Below are positions 1 through 8,377 of a stretch of DNA of 64,000 bases, piece after piece. The notes under the pieces were generated by a model that was not told the origin of the DNA, did not search any database, and worked only from the letters and a program-made list of their open reading frames with translations. Each line of letters starts with the position of its first letter. The stretch's first letter is position 1. The position numbers and the translations under genes were made by a program. The DNA comes from Xanthomonas hortorum pv. cynarae. Its GTDB lineage: Bacteria > Pseudomonadota > Gammaproteobacteria > Xanthomonadales > Xanthomonadaceae. The DNA lies in contig NZ_MDFM01000011.1 in assembly GCF_002939985.1 (NCBI RefSeq), positions 93,904 through 157,903 on the forward strand, read 5' to 3'.

Positions 1-1
1 G

Positions 2-892
2 TTGGCCGAAGACGTGCGCCATCGCGGTGCGTATGCACGTGCGCACGCGGTGCATCTGCATTTCGATCGCGCGCGTGCGTTGGGCCAGGGTTTTACCGCC
101 GAAGCGACGCAGGCACGGCGCATGCATCGACGCGCCACCTGGCTGGCCGCACTCGCTGCCAGCGTGGTCGCTGCGGCCACCGGCATGCTGGCATTGCAGC
201 AGTCCGTCCCTGGACATGGCGCGCCGGGCAATGCAGCGCCCGGTAGCGGCCATCACCTCACCCGCATCGGCGAGGTGCTGCGGCTGCCGCTGGCAGACGG
301 CTCGGCAGTGACGCTGAACTCCGGCTCGGAAGTGGTGGTGGAATACCGCGCCGACCGGCGTCAGATCCAGCTGCTGCGTGGCGAGGCCTTGTTCGACGTG
401 GCCAAGGACCGCCATCGCCCGTTCGTGGTGATGGCGGCCGGCTCGGAAGTGCGCGCGGTCGGCACCAGCTTCAGCGTGCGCCGCCGCCAGGACGATGCAG
501 TCAAGGTCCTCGTGCGCGAAGGCACCGTCGAAGTGGATGCCGACCAGCGCGCACCGCAACGGGTGGCAGCCAACATGCTGGCGATGGTCAGCCCGACGCG
601 GGCAGTGCAGCTGCAGCCGCTGGATGCGCAACGCGTGCAGCAGTTGCTGGTCTGGCGCGACGGCATGATCGCCTTCGATGGCGACACGCTGGCGCAGGCC
701 GCGGCCGAATTCGCTCGCTACAACGACATGCGCATCCTGATCGACGACCCCGCGGTGGCGCGACGCACTGTGGTCGGCCTGTACTCGGCCAACGATCCGG
801 AAGGCTTCGCGCGCTCTGTCGCACTGAGCATGGGCCTGCAGATCGAACGCACCCGTGGCGGCATCCATCTGCGCGGGGCAATCGCGCAGTGA
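2..892 (+). CDS. FecR-family anti-sigma/sigma regulator (5' partial)
   Basis: This is a FecR-type inner-membrane regulator that would relay ligand occupancy from an outer-membrane TonB receptor to an ECF sigma factor. The readable part has one hydrophobic span near residues 46-65 (starting TWLAALAA), then a FecR periplasmic domain (GEVLRLPLADGSAVTLNSGS, followed by the GEALFDVAKD region) and a C-terminal DUF4974-like part ending in GIHLRGAIAQ. The usual N-terminal DUF4880 region is short or missing, so the true start probably lies upstream of the window; the TTG at base 2 is not a credible start. A TonB receptor with an STN domain follows after about 145 bp, the expected gene order for a sigma/FecR/receptor transducer set. 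The sigma factor would be just outside the window. Confidence 0.85.
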   Translation: MAEDVRHRGAYARAHAVHLHFDRARALGQGFTAEATQARRMHRRATWLAALAASVVAAATGMLALQQSVPGHGAPGNAAPGSGHHLTRIGEVLRLPLADGSAVTLNSGSEVVVEYRADRRQIQLLRGEALFDVAKDRHRPFVVMAAGSEVRAVGTSFSVRRRQDDAVKVLVREGTVEVDADQRAPQRVAANMLAMVSPTRAVQLQPLDAQRVQQLLVWRDGMIAFDGDTLAQAAAEFARYNDMRILIDDPAVARRTVVGLYSANDPEGFARSVALSMGLQIERTRGGIHLRGAIAQ

Positions 893-1037
893 TGCGGATC
901 GATCGGCAGCGCTGCCGCCAGCACCTGCGATGTCCATGGCGGAAAAGCGGCGGCGACGCATCCAACACACAGGGGAGCCAGACAGCAACGGTGACAGCGA
1001 TCAAACAGCGGCGCACGCGCGCCCGCGGAGAACAGTG

Positions 1038-3806
1038 ATGCAGGCAGCAACAAGGCGTTTGAGCAAGGCCATCGGCACGGCCGTGGCGATGATGGCAGCG
1101 GGCCATGCGTTGGCCGCCTCACCGCAGGGGCGCACGTTCTCGCTACCGGAGAGCAACGCGGTGGTGGCATTGCCCGAATTCGCGCGGCAGGCCGGCGTGC
1201 AGATCGTGGCACCGGGCGAATATCTGCAGCAGGTGCGCACGCCGGCCGTGCAGGGCACGCTGGAATCGCGAGTAGCGCTGCGGCAATTATTGACCGGCAC
1301 CGGCTTGAGCGTGGTCGAAGACGACGGCGAGCGCATCACGCTGGCCTCGGCGCAGCCGATGACCGCCGCCTTGCACGGCCATCCCGGCGTGGGCTATGCA
1401 CAAGTGGACGCACCCGCCGCCGCGCCGCCCGCAGACGCGGCAGTCGGCAATCTGGATGCGGTGGTGGTCACCGGCGCGCGCGGCGTGCAACGCACCGTCA
1501 CCGAAAGTCCCACCCCGATCGATGTGATCGGCGCGGCAGAACTGGAAAAGACCGGCCGCCCGGGCCTGCTGTCGGCGCTCAACGATCTGGTGCCCTCGTT
1601 CAATGCGCCGGCCAAATCCGGCAACGGCACCTCGTATGTGATCGCCACCGGCGGGCTGCGCGGGCTCAACCCGGATCACACCCTGGTGCTGGTCAACGGC
1701 AAGCGCCGCCATCGCACCGCCAGCATCAACATCGCCGGCATCGTCGGGCGCGGTTCGGTGCCGGTGGACATGAGCCTGATCCCGGTCTCGGCGGTGGACC
1801 ACATCGAAGTGCTGCGCGACGGCGCCGCCGCGCAATACGGCTCGGACGCGATCGCCGGCGTCATCAACATCCTTCTCAAATCCGATGCCGACGGCGGCAA
1901 GGCCGACATCCTGTGGGGCCAGAACATCGACCGCGCCGATGGCGACAGCAGCAGCGCCAGCATCGGCAAGGGCCTGGCACTGGGCAGCGACGGCTTCGTC
2001 TATCTGGCCGCCGACGCCCGCTATCAACAGACCTCCAACCGCGCAGTGCCGGTGGCCGACAATTACCGGCTGTACTACCCGGTCAACGGCCAGCCGGACC
2101 CGCGCGAGGCCGCCGCCGACCGGTTGATCACGCGCAACTTCGGCCAGCCCTGGCAGAAGGGCGCCAACCTGTCCTACAACGCCGAACTCGGCCTGGGCGG
2201 CGACCTGCGCGGCTATTCCTACGCCACCTACAGCCGCCGCCTGAGCGACCTGGAATGGTCGTTCCGCAATCCCAACGCCAACAACACCCTGCAGGAGATT
2301 TACCCGGACGGGTACAGCCCGCGCCTGCGTATCGACGAGACCGATTACGAGTTCACTGCCGGCATCAAGGGCCTGTGGGGCGAGTGGGATTGGGACCTGG
2401 CCACCAGCTACGGCAGCAACGCCTCCGAACGCGACGGGCTGCACACGCTCAATGCCAGCCTGGGGCCAACCAGCCCCACCGCGTTCTATCTAGGCCAGCT
2501 GACCTCCACCGACTGGACCACCAGCCTGGACATCACCCGCGGCCTGCAACTGGCCGAACGCCCGCTGCAGGTATCGCTGGGCGTGCAGCACCGCTACGAA
2601 AAATACCAGATCCAGGCCGGCGAGCAGGCGGCGTATGCGGCTGGCGACTACGTGTTCCCGGCCGGCCATCCGCGTGCCGGGCAGGCGCCGCCGCCCGGCG
2701 CGCAGGGTGCGATCACCTTCCAGCCCGACGAAGCCGGCAGCCTGCATCGCAACAGCGGCGCGGCCTATGTCGACCTGACCTGGGACGTGGCCGACAACGT
2801 GTCGCTGGGCCTGGCCGGCCGCTACGAGCGCTTCGACGATTCGGCCGGCGATACCGCGGTGGGCAAGTTCACCGCGCGCTGGGCCATCACGCCTACCTTC
2901 GCGCTGCGGGGCGCGGCCAGCACCGGCTTCCGCGCGCCGGCATTGGCGCAGGCCTTGTACGCGGCCACCAACAGCAGCTGGCGCACGCTGGATAACGGCG
3001 ATCGCGAACTGTTCCTGGCCAAGACGCTGCCGGTGGATTCCCCCGCCGCGCTCGCACTCGGCGCCGAACCGCTGAAGCCGGAAGAATCCACCAACGCCAG
3101 CATCGGCTTCACCTACAACCCCCGCCGCGCGCTCAGCCTCACCGTGGACGCCTACCGCATCGATCTGGACGATCGCATCGGCATGACCGGCTACATCACC
3201 GGTGCGGCGATCACCGATCTGCTCACCCGCGCCGGCGTGTCCGGGGTCGACAGCGCGCAGTACTTCACCAACGCCATCGACACCCGCACCGAAGGCGTGG
3301 ACGTGGTGGCCACCTGGCGCATGGAGGCCGGCGACTGGGGCCAGGTCAACTGGAACCTGGGCTACAACTACAACAAAACCGAGATCACCCGCATCGCCGA
3401 CAACCCGGCCGCGCTGGACTCGCTGGGCGCCGGCTACGAATTGTTCGACCGCGCCTCGCGCGGCTATCTGTCGCGTACCCCGCGCAGCAAGTTGTTGCTG
3501 GGCGGCAATTGGGTAATCGGCGGGTTTGCGCTCAACGTGCGCGTCAACCGCTTCGGCAGTTTCGACGTGCTGGAAAACAACCCGGCCAACGACGAGCACG
3601 TGCCGGCCAAATGGATCACCGATCTGGAGGCGTCCTACGCACTGTCCGATCGCATCACCTGGACGCTCGGCGCCAACAACCTGTTCAACCAATACCCGAA
3701 AAACATCGGCGTGGTCGCCAGTACCGGTAGCGGTTTCTATGTGACCAGCGTGCCGTATGGCTTCACCGGCGGGTCCTATTACACCAAGTTGACGTACACC
3801 TTTTGA
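1038..3806 (+). CDS. TonB-dependent outer-membrane receptor with STN signalling domain
   Basis: This 922-residue TonB-dependent receptor has a signal peptide ending near GHALAA. A secretin/TonB N-terminal (STN) domain follows (about residues 30-105; LPEFARQAGVQIVAPGEYLQ), then a TonB-box/plug start (LDAVVVTGARG), the plug (VEVLRDGAAAQYGSDAIAGV-type motif) and a long beta-barrel ending in an aromatic residue (KLTYTF). The STN domain marks it as a transducer that signals to the FecR protein upstream. I chose ATG 1038 because it directly precedes the signal peptide; an open frame extends upstream without one. The stop overlaps the Shine-Dalgarno region of the acylase gene, so the two are probably co-transcribed. 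The substrate is not readable from sequence; the neighbours suggest an acylated amine or peptide. Confidence 0.93.
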   Translation: MQAATRRLSKAIGTAVAMMAAGHALAASPQGRTFSLPESNAVVALPEFARQAGVQIVAPGEYLQQVRTPAVQGTLESRVALRQLLTGTGLSVVEDDGERITLASAQPMTAALHGHPGVGYAQVDAPAAAPPADAAVGNLDAVVVTGARGVQRTVTESPTPIDVIGAAELEKTGRPGLLSALNDLVPSFNAPAKSGNGTSYVIATGGLRGLNPDHTLVLVNGKRRHRTASINIAGIVGRGSVPVDMSLIPVSAVDHIEVLRDGAAAQYGSDAIAGVINILLKSDADGGKADILWGQNIDRADGDSSSASIGKGLALGSDGFVYLAADARYQQTSNRAVPVADNYRLYYPVNGQPDPREAAADRLITRNFGQPWQKGANLSYNAELGLGGDLRGYSYATYSRRLSDLEWSFRNPNANNTLQEIYPDGYSPRLRIDETDYEFTAGIKGLWGEWDWDLATSYGSNASERDGLHTLNASLGPTSPTAFYLGQLTSTDWTTSLDITRGLQLAERPLQVSLGVQHRYEKYQIQAGEQAAYAAGDYVFPAGHPRAGQAPPPGAQGAITFQPDEAGSLHRNSGAAYVDLTWDVADNVSLGLAGRYERFDDSAGDTAVGKFTARWAITPTFALRGAASTGFRAPALAQALYAATNSSWRTLDNGDRELFLAKTLPVDSPAALALGAEPLKPEESTNASIGFTYNPRRALSLTVDAYRIDLDDRIGMTGYITGAAITDLLTRAGVSGVDSAQYFTNAIDTRTEGVDVVATWRMEAGDWGQVNWNLGYNYNKTEITRIADNPAALDSLGAGYELFDRASRGYLSRTPRSKLLLGGNWVIGGFALNVRVNRFGSFDVLENNPANDEHVPAKWITDLEASYALSDRITWTLGANNLFNQYPKNIGVVASTGSGFYVTSVPYGFTGGSYYTKLTYTF

Positions 3807-3817
3807 GGAGTGATCCA

Positions 3818-5953
3818 GTGCCGCAATTGTCTTTGATGCGGGTGCGTTCGCGCAGCGCTTTCACCTACGCAGGGTTGCTGTTGATCGCGCTGGCATGCGC
3901 CCCGATGGCGGTACTCGCCAGCAGTGGTAAAGACACAGGCGAGATCCTGTGGGACCACTACGGCGTGCCGCATGTCTACGCCAAGACCGAGGCCGGCACC
4001 TTCTACGGCTTCGGTTGGGCGCAAACGCACAGCCACGGCAATCTGCTGCTGCATCTCTATGGCGAAGCGCGCGGCCGCGCCGCCGAATACTGGGGCGACA
4101 AATACGCCGAACAGGATCGCTGGCTGGCCACCAACGATGTCTACGCGCGCGCGCAGCAGTGGTACCGGCAGCAGGATCCGGGCTTTCGCGCCGATCTGGA
4201 CGCATTCGCGCAAGGCATCAACGATTACGCCGCCGCACACCCGGATGCCTTGGACGCAGAGGTCAAGGTGGTGCTGCCGATCACCGGCATGGACGTGGTG
4301 GCGCATGCGCACCGGCTGATGAATTACGTCTACATCGCCTCGCCTGCAAAAGTGCTGGGCGAGCCGCCCAAGGACGGCCAGGCCCGCGACGGCTCCAACG
4401 CCTGGGCGGTGATGCCCAAGAAGACCCGCGACGGCCACGCCATGCTGCTGGCCAACCCGCATCTGCCGTGGGGCAGCGGCTTTTTCACCTATTACGAAGC
4501 GCATCTCAACGGGCCGGGCGTCGATCTGTATGGCGCCACCCAGGTGGGCCTGCCGATCCTGCGTTTTGGTTTCAACAAGCAGCTGGGTTTCACCAACACG
4601 GTGAATACCTTGCTCGGCCAGACCACCTACAAACTCACGTTATCGGGCGATGGCTATCTGCTGGACGGCAAGGTGCTGCCGTTCAAGCGTGAGACCAAAA
4701 CGCTGAAGATCCGCCAGGCCGATGGCGCGCTGAAGGAAGGGGCGCTGCAAATTCGCCAGAGCGTGCATGGCCCGGTGTTCGAGCGCTACGACGGAGCCAC
4801 CGTGGCGCTGCGCGTGGCCGGCCTGGATCGCCCCGACATGCTCAAGCAGTACTGGGACATGGGCAAGGCGCAGGACTTTGCGCAGTTCCAGCGCGCGCTG
4901 AAACAGCTGCAGGTGCCGATGTTCAACATCGTCTATGCGGACAAGGCCGGCAACGTGCTGTTCCTGGACAACGGCATCCTGCCCAAGCATGCGCAGGGCG
5001 ATTTGAAGTATTGGAGCGGGCTGGTGCCTGGCGATACCGCAGCCACGTTGTGGCGCGAGGTGCACGGCTACGACGAGCTGCCCAAGGTGATCAACCCGGC
5101 CGGTGGTTTCGTGCAGAACACCAACGACCCGCCGTGGCTGGCGAGCTGGCCGCGCGTGCTGGAACCGAGCGCATTTCCCGCGTATGTCGCACCGGTCGGG
5201 CCGATGTCGCTGCGTGCGCAGAACTCGGTAAAGATGCTGGCCGAGCACGACAAGATCGACTTCGACCAGTTCGTCGCGCTCAAGCGCACCGCGCAGGCGC
5301 TGGCGGCCGATCGCACGTTGCCGCAGCTGTACGCTGCCGCCGCAGACAGTACCGACCCGGACATCCTCGCTGCGATCAACGTGCTCAAGGCCTGGGACCG
5401 CCACTTCGAAACCGACAGCCGCGGCGCGTTGTTGTTCGAGGAATGGGCGCGCTTGTTCACCGGCGATGCGCGTTACCTCTCGCAAGCCGGCTACGCCACG
5501 CCGTGGTCGTTGGCCGCGCCATTGACCACACCCAGCGGCTTGAAGGACCCGGCGTTGGCGCTGCGTCAACTCAAGCAGGCCGTCGCCAGCACCAAGAAGA
5601 CCTATGGCGCGATTGATCGGCCCTACGGCGAGGTGTCGCGCTTCCATCTGGGCGAGGTCGATGTGCCTGGCCGCGGCGGTTTCGGCAATCTCGGCGCGTT
5701 CGATGTGATCACCTGGAACCCGCCCAATGCCGATGGCCAACGCCTGCCGCAACACGGCGAAACCTGGGTCTCGCTGGTGGAGTTTTCCACGCCCATCAAG
5801 GCCAAAGGCTTGATGAGTTACGGCAATGCCAGCCAGCCCGGCTCGGCACACATCAGCGACCAGCTACAGCTGCTATCCAAGGGCGAGTTCCGCACCTTGT
5901 GGACCACCCGCGAGCAGGTCGAACAACACCTGGAATCACGCACCGACTTCTGA
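3818..5953 (+). CDS. Penicillin acylase-family N-terminal-nucleophile amidase
   Basis: This is a secreted Ntn hydrolase of the penicillin/acyl-homoserine-lactone acylase family (about 711 residues), which hydrolyses amide-linked acyl groups. The N-terminus is a signal peptide with hydrophobic core LLLIALACAP. It is followed by the alpha-subunit motif GVPHVYAKT and FYGFGWAQTHSHGNLLLHLY. The autocatalytic G-S junction is RDGSNAWAV, with Ser193 as the predicted beta-subunit nucleophile. GTG 3818 is preferred because GAGGAG lies 7 bases upstream; an in-frame TTG at 3803 overlaps the receptor stop and has no such site. The gene is coupled to the TonB receptor and followed by a secreted protein and an M19 dipeptidase. 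Substrate preference (beta-lactam, N-acyl amino acid or AHL) cannot be decided from sequence. Confidence 0.92.
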   Translation: MPQLSLMRVRSRSAFTYAGLLLIALACAPMAVLASSGKDTGEILWDHYGVPHVYAKTEAGTFYGFGWAQTHSHGNLLLHLYGEARGRAAEYWGDKYAEQDRWLATNDVYARAQQWYRQQDPGFRADLDAFAQGINDYAAAHPDALDAEVKVVLPITGMDVVAHAHRLMNYVYIASPAKVLGEPPKDGQARDGSNAWAVMPKKTRDGHAMLLANPHLPWGSGFFTYYEAHLNGPGVDLYGATQVGLPILRFGFNKQLGFTNTVNTLLGQTTYKLTLSGDGYLLDGKVLPFKRETKTLKIRQADGALKEGALQIRQSVHGPVFERYDGATVALRVAGLDRPDMLKQYWDMGKAQDFAQFQRALKQLQVPMFNIVYADKAGNVLFLDNGILPKHAQGDLKYWSGLVPGDTAATLWREVHGYDELPKVINPAGGFVQNTNDPPWLASWPRVLEPSAFPAYVAPVGPMSLRAQNSVKMLAEHDKIDFDQFVALKRTAQALAADRTLPQLYAAAADSTDPDILAAINVLKAWDRHFETDSRGALLFEEWARLFTGDARYLSQAGYATPWSLAAPLTTPSGLKDPALALRQLKQAVASTKKTYGAIDRPYGEVSRFHLGEVDVPGRGGFGNLGAFDVITWNPPNADGQRLPQHGETWVSLVEFSTPIKAKGLMSYGNASQPGSAHISDQLQLLSKGEFRTLWTTREQVEQHLESRTDF

Positions 5954-6035
5954 TCATCGCCTTCCGACGATGGCCCCACCTGAAGCCGCCACCCGGCATC
6001 ACCGCCTGACATCCCAGCATCCAAGGACACTGCCC

Positions 6036-6512
6036 ATGCGCACCTTTCTGACCACCGCCTTGTTCGCCATCGCAACGCTGACCGCTACCTCCACCGCATT
6101 CGCGGCCGATCCGCACGATGGCGCCTGGACGTTGGTGGAATCCAAATCCAACTGGAGCGACGGCAAGTTTCCCAAGGGCATGCGCCTGACCATCAACGTG
6201 CAGTTCTCCGACAACCGCATCGAATACCACTCCATCAACACCACTCGCCCGGCCACCCCGTACAAGGTCGATTACGTCACCACGCTCGATGGCAAACCCA
6301 GCCCACTCAACGAGCAGGCGCGCTTCAACCAGATCGCGGTGAGCAAGACCGGTGCCGATACCTACCAGATCCTCAAGATGAAGGACGACGACGTGATCGT
6401 GGGCGAATTCTGGACGTTTTCTGCCGACGGCAAGACGCTGATCCGCAATGGTGTGGGCAAGTCGCCGGAAGGCAAATCCAAGGCCTATCACGAGTTCTTC
6501 GAGCGCAAGTGA
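6036..6512 (+). CDS. Small secreted protein of unknown function
   Basis: The protein has 158 residues with a clear signal peptide (MRTFLTTALFAIATLTATST, then AFAADP) and a mature part with alternating polar/hydrophobic strands, consistent with a small lipocalin-like or other beta-rich periplasmic protein. I do not recognise the family. It sits 82 bp after the acylase and 138 bp before the M19 dipeptidase on the same strand, so it may belong to the same transcription unit, for example as a binding protein for the compound being processed; that role is inference from position only. ATG 6036 is the only start that gives an intact signal peptide. Confidence 0.75.
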   Translation: MRTFLTTALFAIATLTATSTAFAADPHDGAWTLVESKSNWSDGKFPKGMRLTINVQFSDNRIEYHSINTTRPATPYKVDYVTTLDGKPSPLNEQARFNQIAVSKTGADTYQILKMKDDDVIVGEFWTFSADGKTLIRNGVGKSPEGKSKAYHEFFERK

Positions 6513-6588
6513 TGCGTTGTGCGTGGTCGCAGGCGCTGATGTCTGCGACTGCGCATCGCGGCGCGCCGCGCCGCGCCCCGCGTTCTGC

Positions 6589-6610
6589 GCAGGGATCGGC
6601 CGATCCCTGC
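6589..6610. repeat. Perfect 22-bp palindrome between secreted-protein and dipeptidase genes
   Basis: The left half GCAGGGATCGG is followed directly by its exact reverse complement. It lies 40 bp upstream of the M19 dipeptidase start. It could be a regulator binding site or a hairpin attenuating transcription; no T-run follows, so it is not a standard terminator. Confidence 0.5.
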
Positions 6611-6650
6611 GCGGCTATGATCGATCCACCCCCACCTTCTGCGAGCTGTC

Positions 6651-7907
6651 ATGACCCTGCACCGCCTGTGCACCGCCATCTTCCTGAGTCTGGCCGTGGC
6701 CGCACCCAGCCACGCGCTGGAATTTTCCAAGGCCGAGCTGGCGCGTGCCACCGCCTTGCAACAGCGTCTGGTCACGCTGGATTCGCATCTGGATACGCCG
6801 GCCAATCTGGAGCGCCCGGACTTCGACGTGTTGCAGGCGCATGCCGGCAACCGGCTGTCGCAGGTGGATTACCCGCGCATGCTCGCAGGCGCGCTGGATG
6901 GCGGCTTCTGGGCGGTCTACACCGGGCAAGGCGATCGTAGCGCGGCGGCGCATTTGCGCGACCGCGATGCCGGCCTGCAGCGGCTGTTGAAGATTCACAC
7001 CCTGCTGGCCGCGCAACCGCAGCAGTTTGCCTTCGCCACCACGCCCGCCGATGCCGCGCGCATCAAGGCCGATGGCAAGCGCGTGGTGTACATCAGCATG
7101 GAAAACGCCAGCCCGCTGGTGGCCGACCCTACGCTGCTGCGCTTCTATTACGCGCAAGGCCTGCGCCTGATGAGCACCGTGCATTTTCTCAACAACGAGT
7201 TCGCCGATTCGGCCACCGACCCCAAGGGGCCGGAGTGGAAGGGCTTGAGCCCGGCCGGTAAGCAACTGGTGCAGCAGGCGCAGGCGCTGGGGATCGTGAT
7301 CGATCAATCGCACGCCTCCGATGCGGTATTCGACCAGTTGATTGCGCTATCGCCGGTGCCGATCGTGCTCTCGCACAGCGGCGCGCGTGCGGTCTTCAAC
7401 CATCCGCGCAATATCGACGACGCACGCTTGAAGGAGTTGGCCGCGCATGGCGGCGTGATCCAGGTGAACTCTTACGGCGGCTATCTGGTCGACAGCGGCG
7501 CCAGCCCCGAGCGCAAGGCCGCCGAAAAGGCGTTGACCGACCAGTACGGCGGTTGGGAACACGTCAAGATCGCCGACGGCACCGCCCTGAGCGCCGCACT
7601 CAAGGAGCTGGATGCACGCTACCCGATCAAGCGGGCGACCGAAGAGGATTTCTTCGCCCATCTGGAGCATGTGCTCAAGCTGGTCGGGCCCGAGCACGTG
7701 GGCATCGGCATGGACTGGGACGGCGGCGGTGGCGTGGTCGGCCTGGAAGACGTCTCCAAGCTCCCGCGCATCACCGCCTGGCTGCTGCGCAAGGGCTACA
7801 CCGAACAGCAGATCGCCGGCATCTGGGGCGGCAACCTGTTGCGGGTGATGGGCCAGGCGCAGGCGTATGCGGCGGGGAATCGGGAATCGGGAGTAGGGAA
7901 TCGGTAG
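6651..7907 (+). CDS. Membrane dipeptidase (peptidase family M19)
   Basis: This is a secreted zinc dipeptidase of the renal dipeptidase family (418 residues); the family cleaves dipeptides including L-D types and, in some members, beta-lactams. A signal peptide (MTLHRLCTAIFLSLAVAAP) is followed by the metal-binding HxD in LDSHLDTP (His46, Asp48), the glutamate of SMENASP, and the histidines of DQSHASDA and LSHSGAR; GMDWDGGG lies near the C-terminus. All expected ligands are present. The last residues (NRESGVGNR) are encoded by GGGAATC-type repeat DNA that has replaced the original 3' end. It is the last gene of the receptor-acylase cluster, which would fit stepwise hydrolysis of an imported acyl-peptide. 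Confidence 0.93.
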   Translation: MTLHRLCTAIFLSLAVAAPSHALEFSKAELARATALQQRLVTLDSHLDTPANLERPDFDVLQAHAGNRLSQVDYPRMLAGALDGGFWAVYTGQGDRSAAAHLRDRDAGLQRLLKIHTLLAAQPQQFAFATTPADAARIKADGKRVVYISMENASPLVADPTLLRFYYAQGLRLMSTVHFLNNEFADSATDPKGPEWKGLSPAGKQLVQQAQALGIVIDQSHASDAVFDQLIALSPVPIVLSHSGARAVFNHPRNIDDARLKELAAHGGVIQVNSYGGYLVDSGASPERKAAEKALTDQYGGWEHVKIADGTALSAALKELDARYPIKRATEEDFFAHLEHVLKLVGPEHVGIGMDWDGGGGVVGLEDVSKLPRITAWLLRKGYTEQQIAGIWGGNLLRVMGQAQAYAAGNRESGVGNR

Positions 7908-7950
7908 GGCGGGTTGTGCGGGGATTCGGGAGTCGGGATTTGGGATTCGC
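7873..7950. repeat. GGGAATCGGGA-type degenerate repeat cluster
   Basis: Several imperfect copies of GGGAATC / GGGATTC / GGGAGTC run across 7873-7905 and 7921-7950. The first group encodes the C-terminal tail of the dipeptidase. This is a low-complexity repeat found in intergenic Xanthomonas DNA. Confidence 0.75.
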
Positions 7951-7970
7951 AAAGCCAAGGCGGTCTACCG

Positions 7971-7994
7971 TGCGGGTGCGGGTGCGGGTGCGGG
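7971..7994. repeat. TGCGGG hexanucleotide tandem repeat (4 copies)
   Basis: Four uninterrupted copies of TGCGGG make a short microsatellite in the intergenic gap after the dipeptidase. Slipped-strand length variation between strains would be expected. Confidence 0.8.
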
Positions 7995-8377
7995 GTGCTG
8001 CGTCGGCTCGGCGGTATGGGGTATCCGCGCGTTGCCGCACTGGCTTCTCTGCCGGACGGGCTGACCGGGTGACTGGAGTGCACCGGCGCTGGCCGTCAGC
8101 CAGACGGTGACCTGGCCGGGCGGCCGTCGCCTTATTGGGCCGGCCAGCCCTGCATCCAACAGCATGATCGCCGTGGCGTTTTTCCTGGCCCGGCACGCGC
8201 CGAGCGTGCCCCCGATGGAAGTTGGGCATTTGCACAAAAACTCACACCTGCCTGCCCGCAAACAGGCAGCACCCTGACGATGCTTCCGGGAAAACGCTCA
8301 ATCTAGAATGCGCCGACCCCCGAGTGTGGCGCCGCCGCGCCGGGCACCGGTGGGCCCACCGACTGCTGGAGCGTGCG
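7995..8377. other. Intergenic region upstream of the MFS permease
   Basis: Apart from the repeats at its left edge this gap shows no credible gene. Open frames here are short and lack start signals. It probably carries the promoter of the permease/glycerate kinase genes, but no promoter box could be fixed by eye. Confidence 0.4.

Noticed and set aside
1287..2444. Minus-strand open frames opposite the TonB receptor (1287-2444, 2490-3692)
   Set aside because: Composition typical of GC-rich antisense shadows, Val/Gly/Ala/His-rich without motifs.
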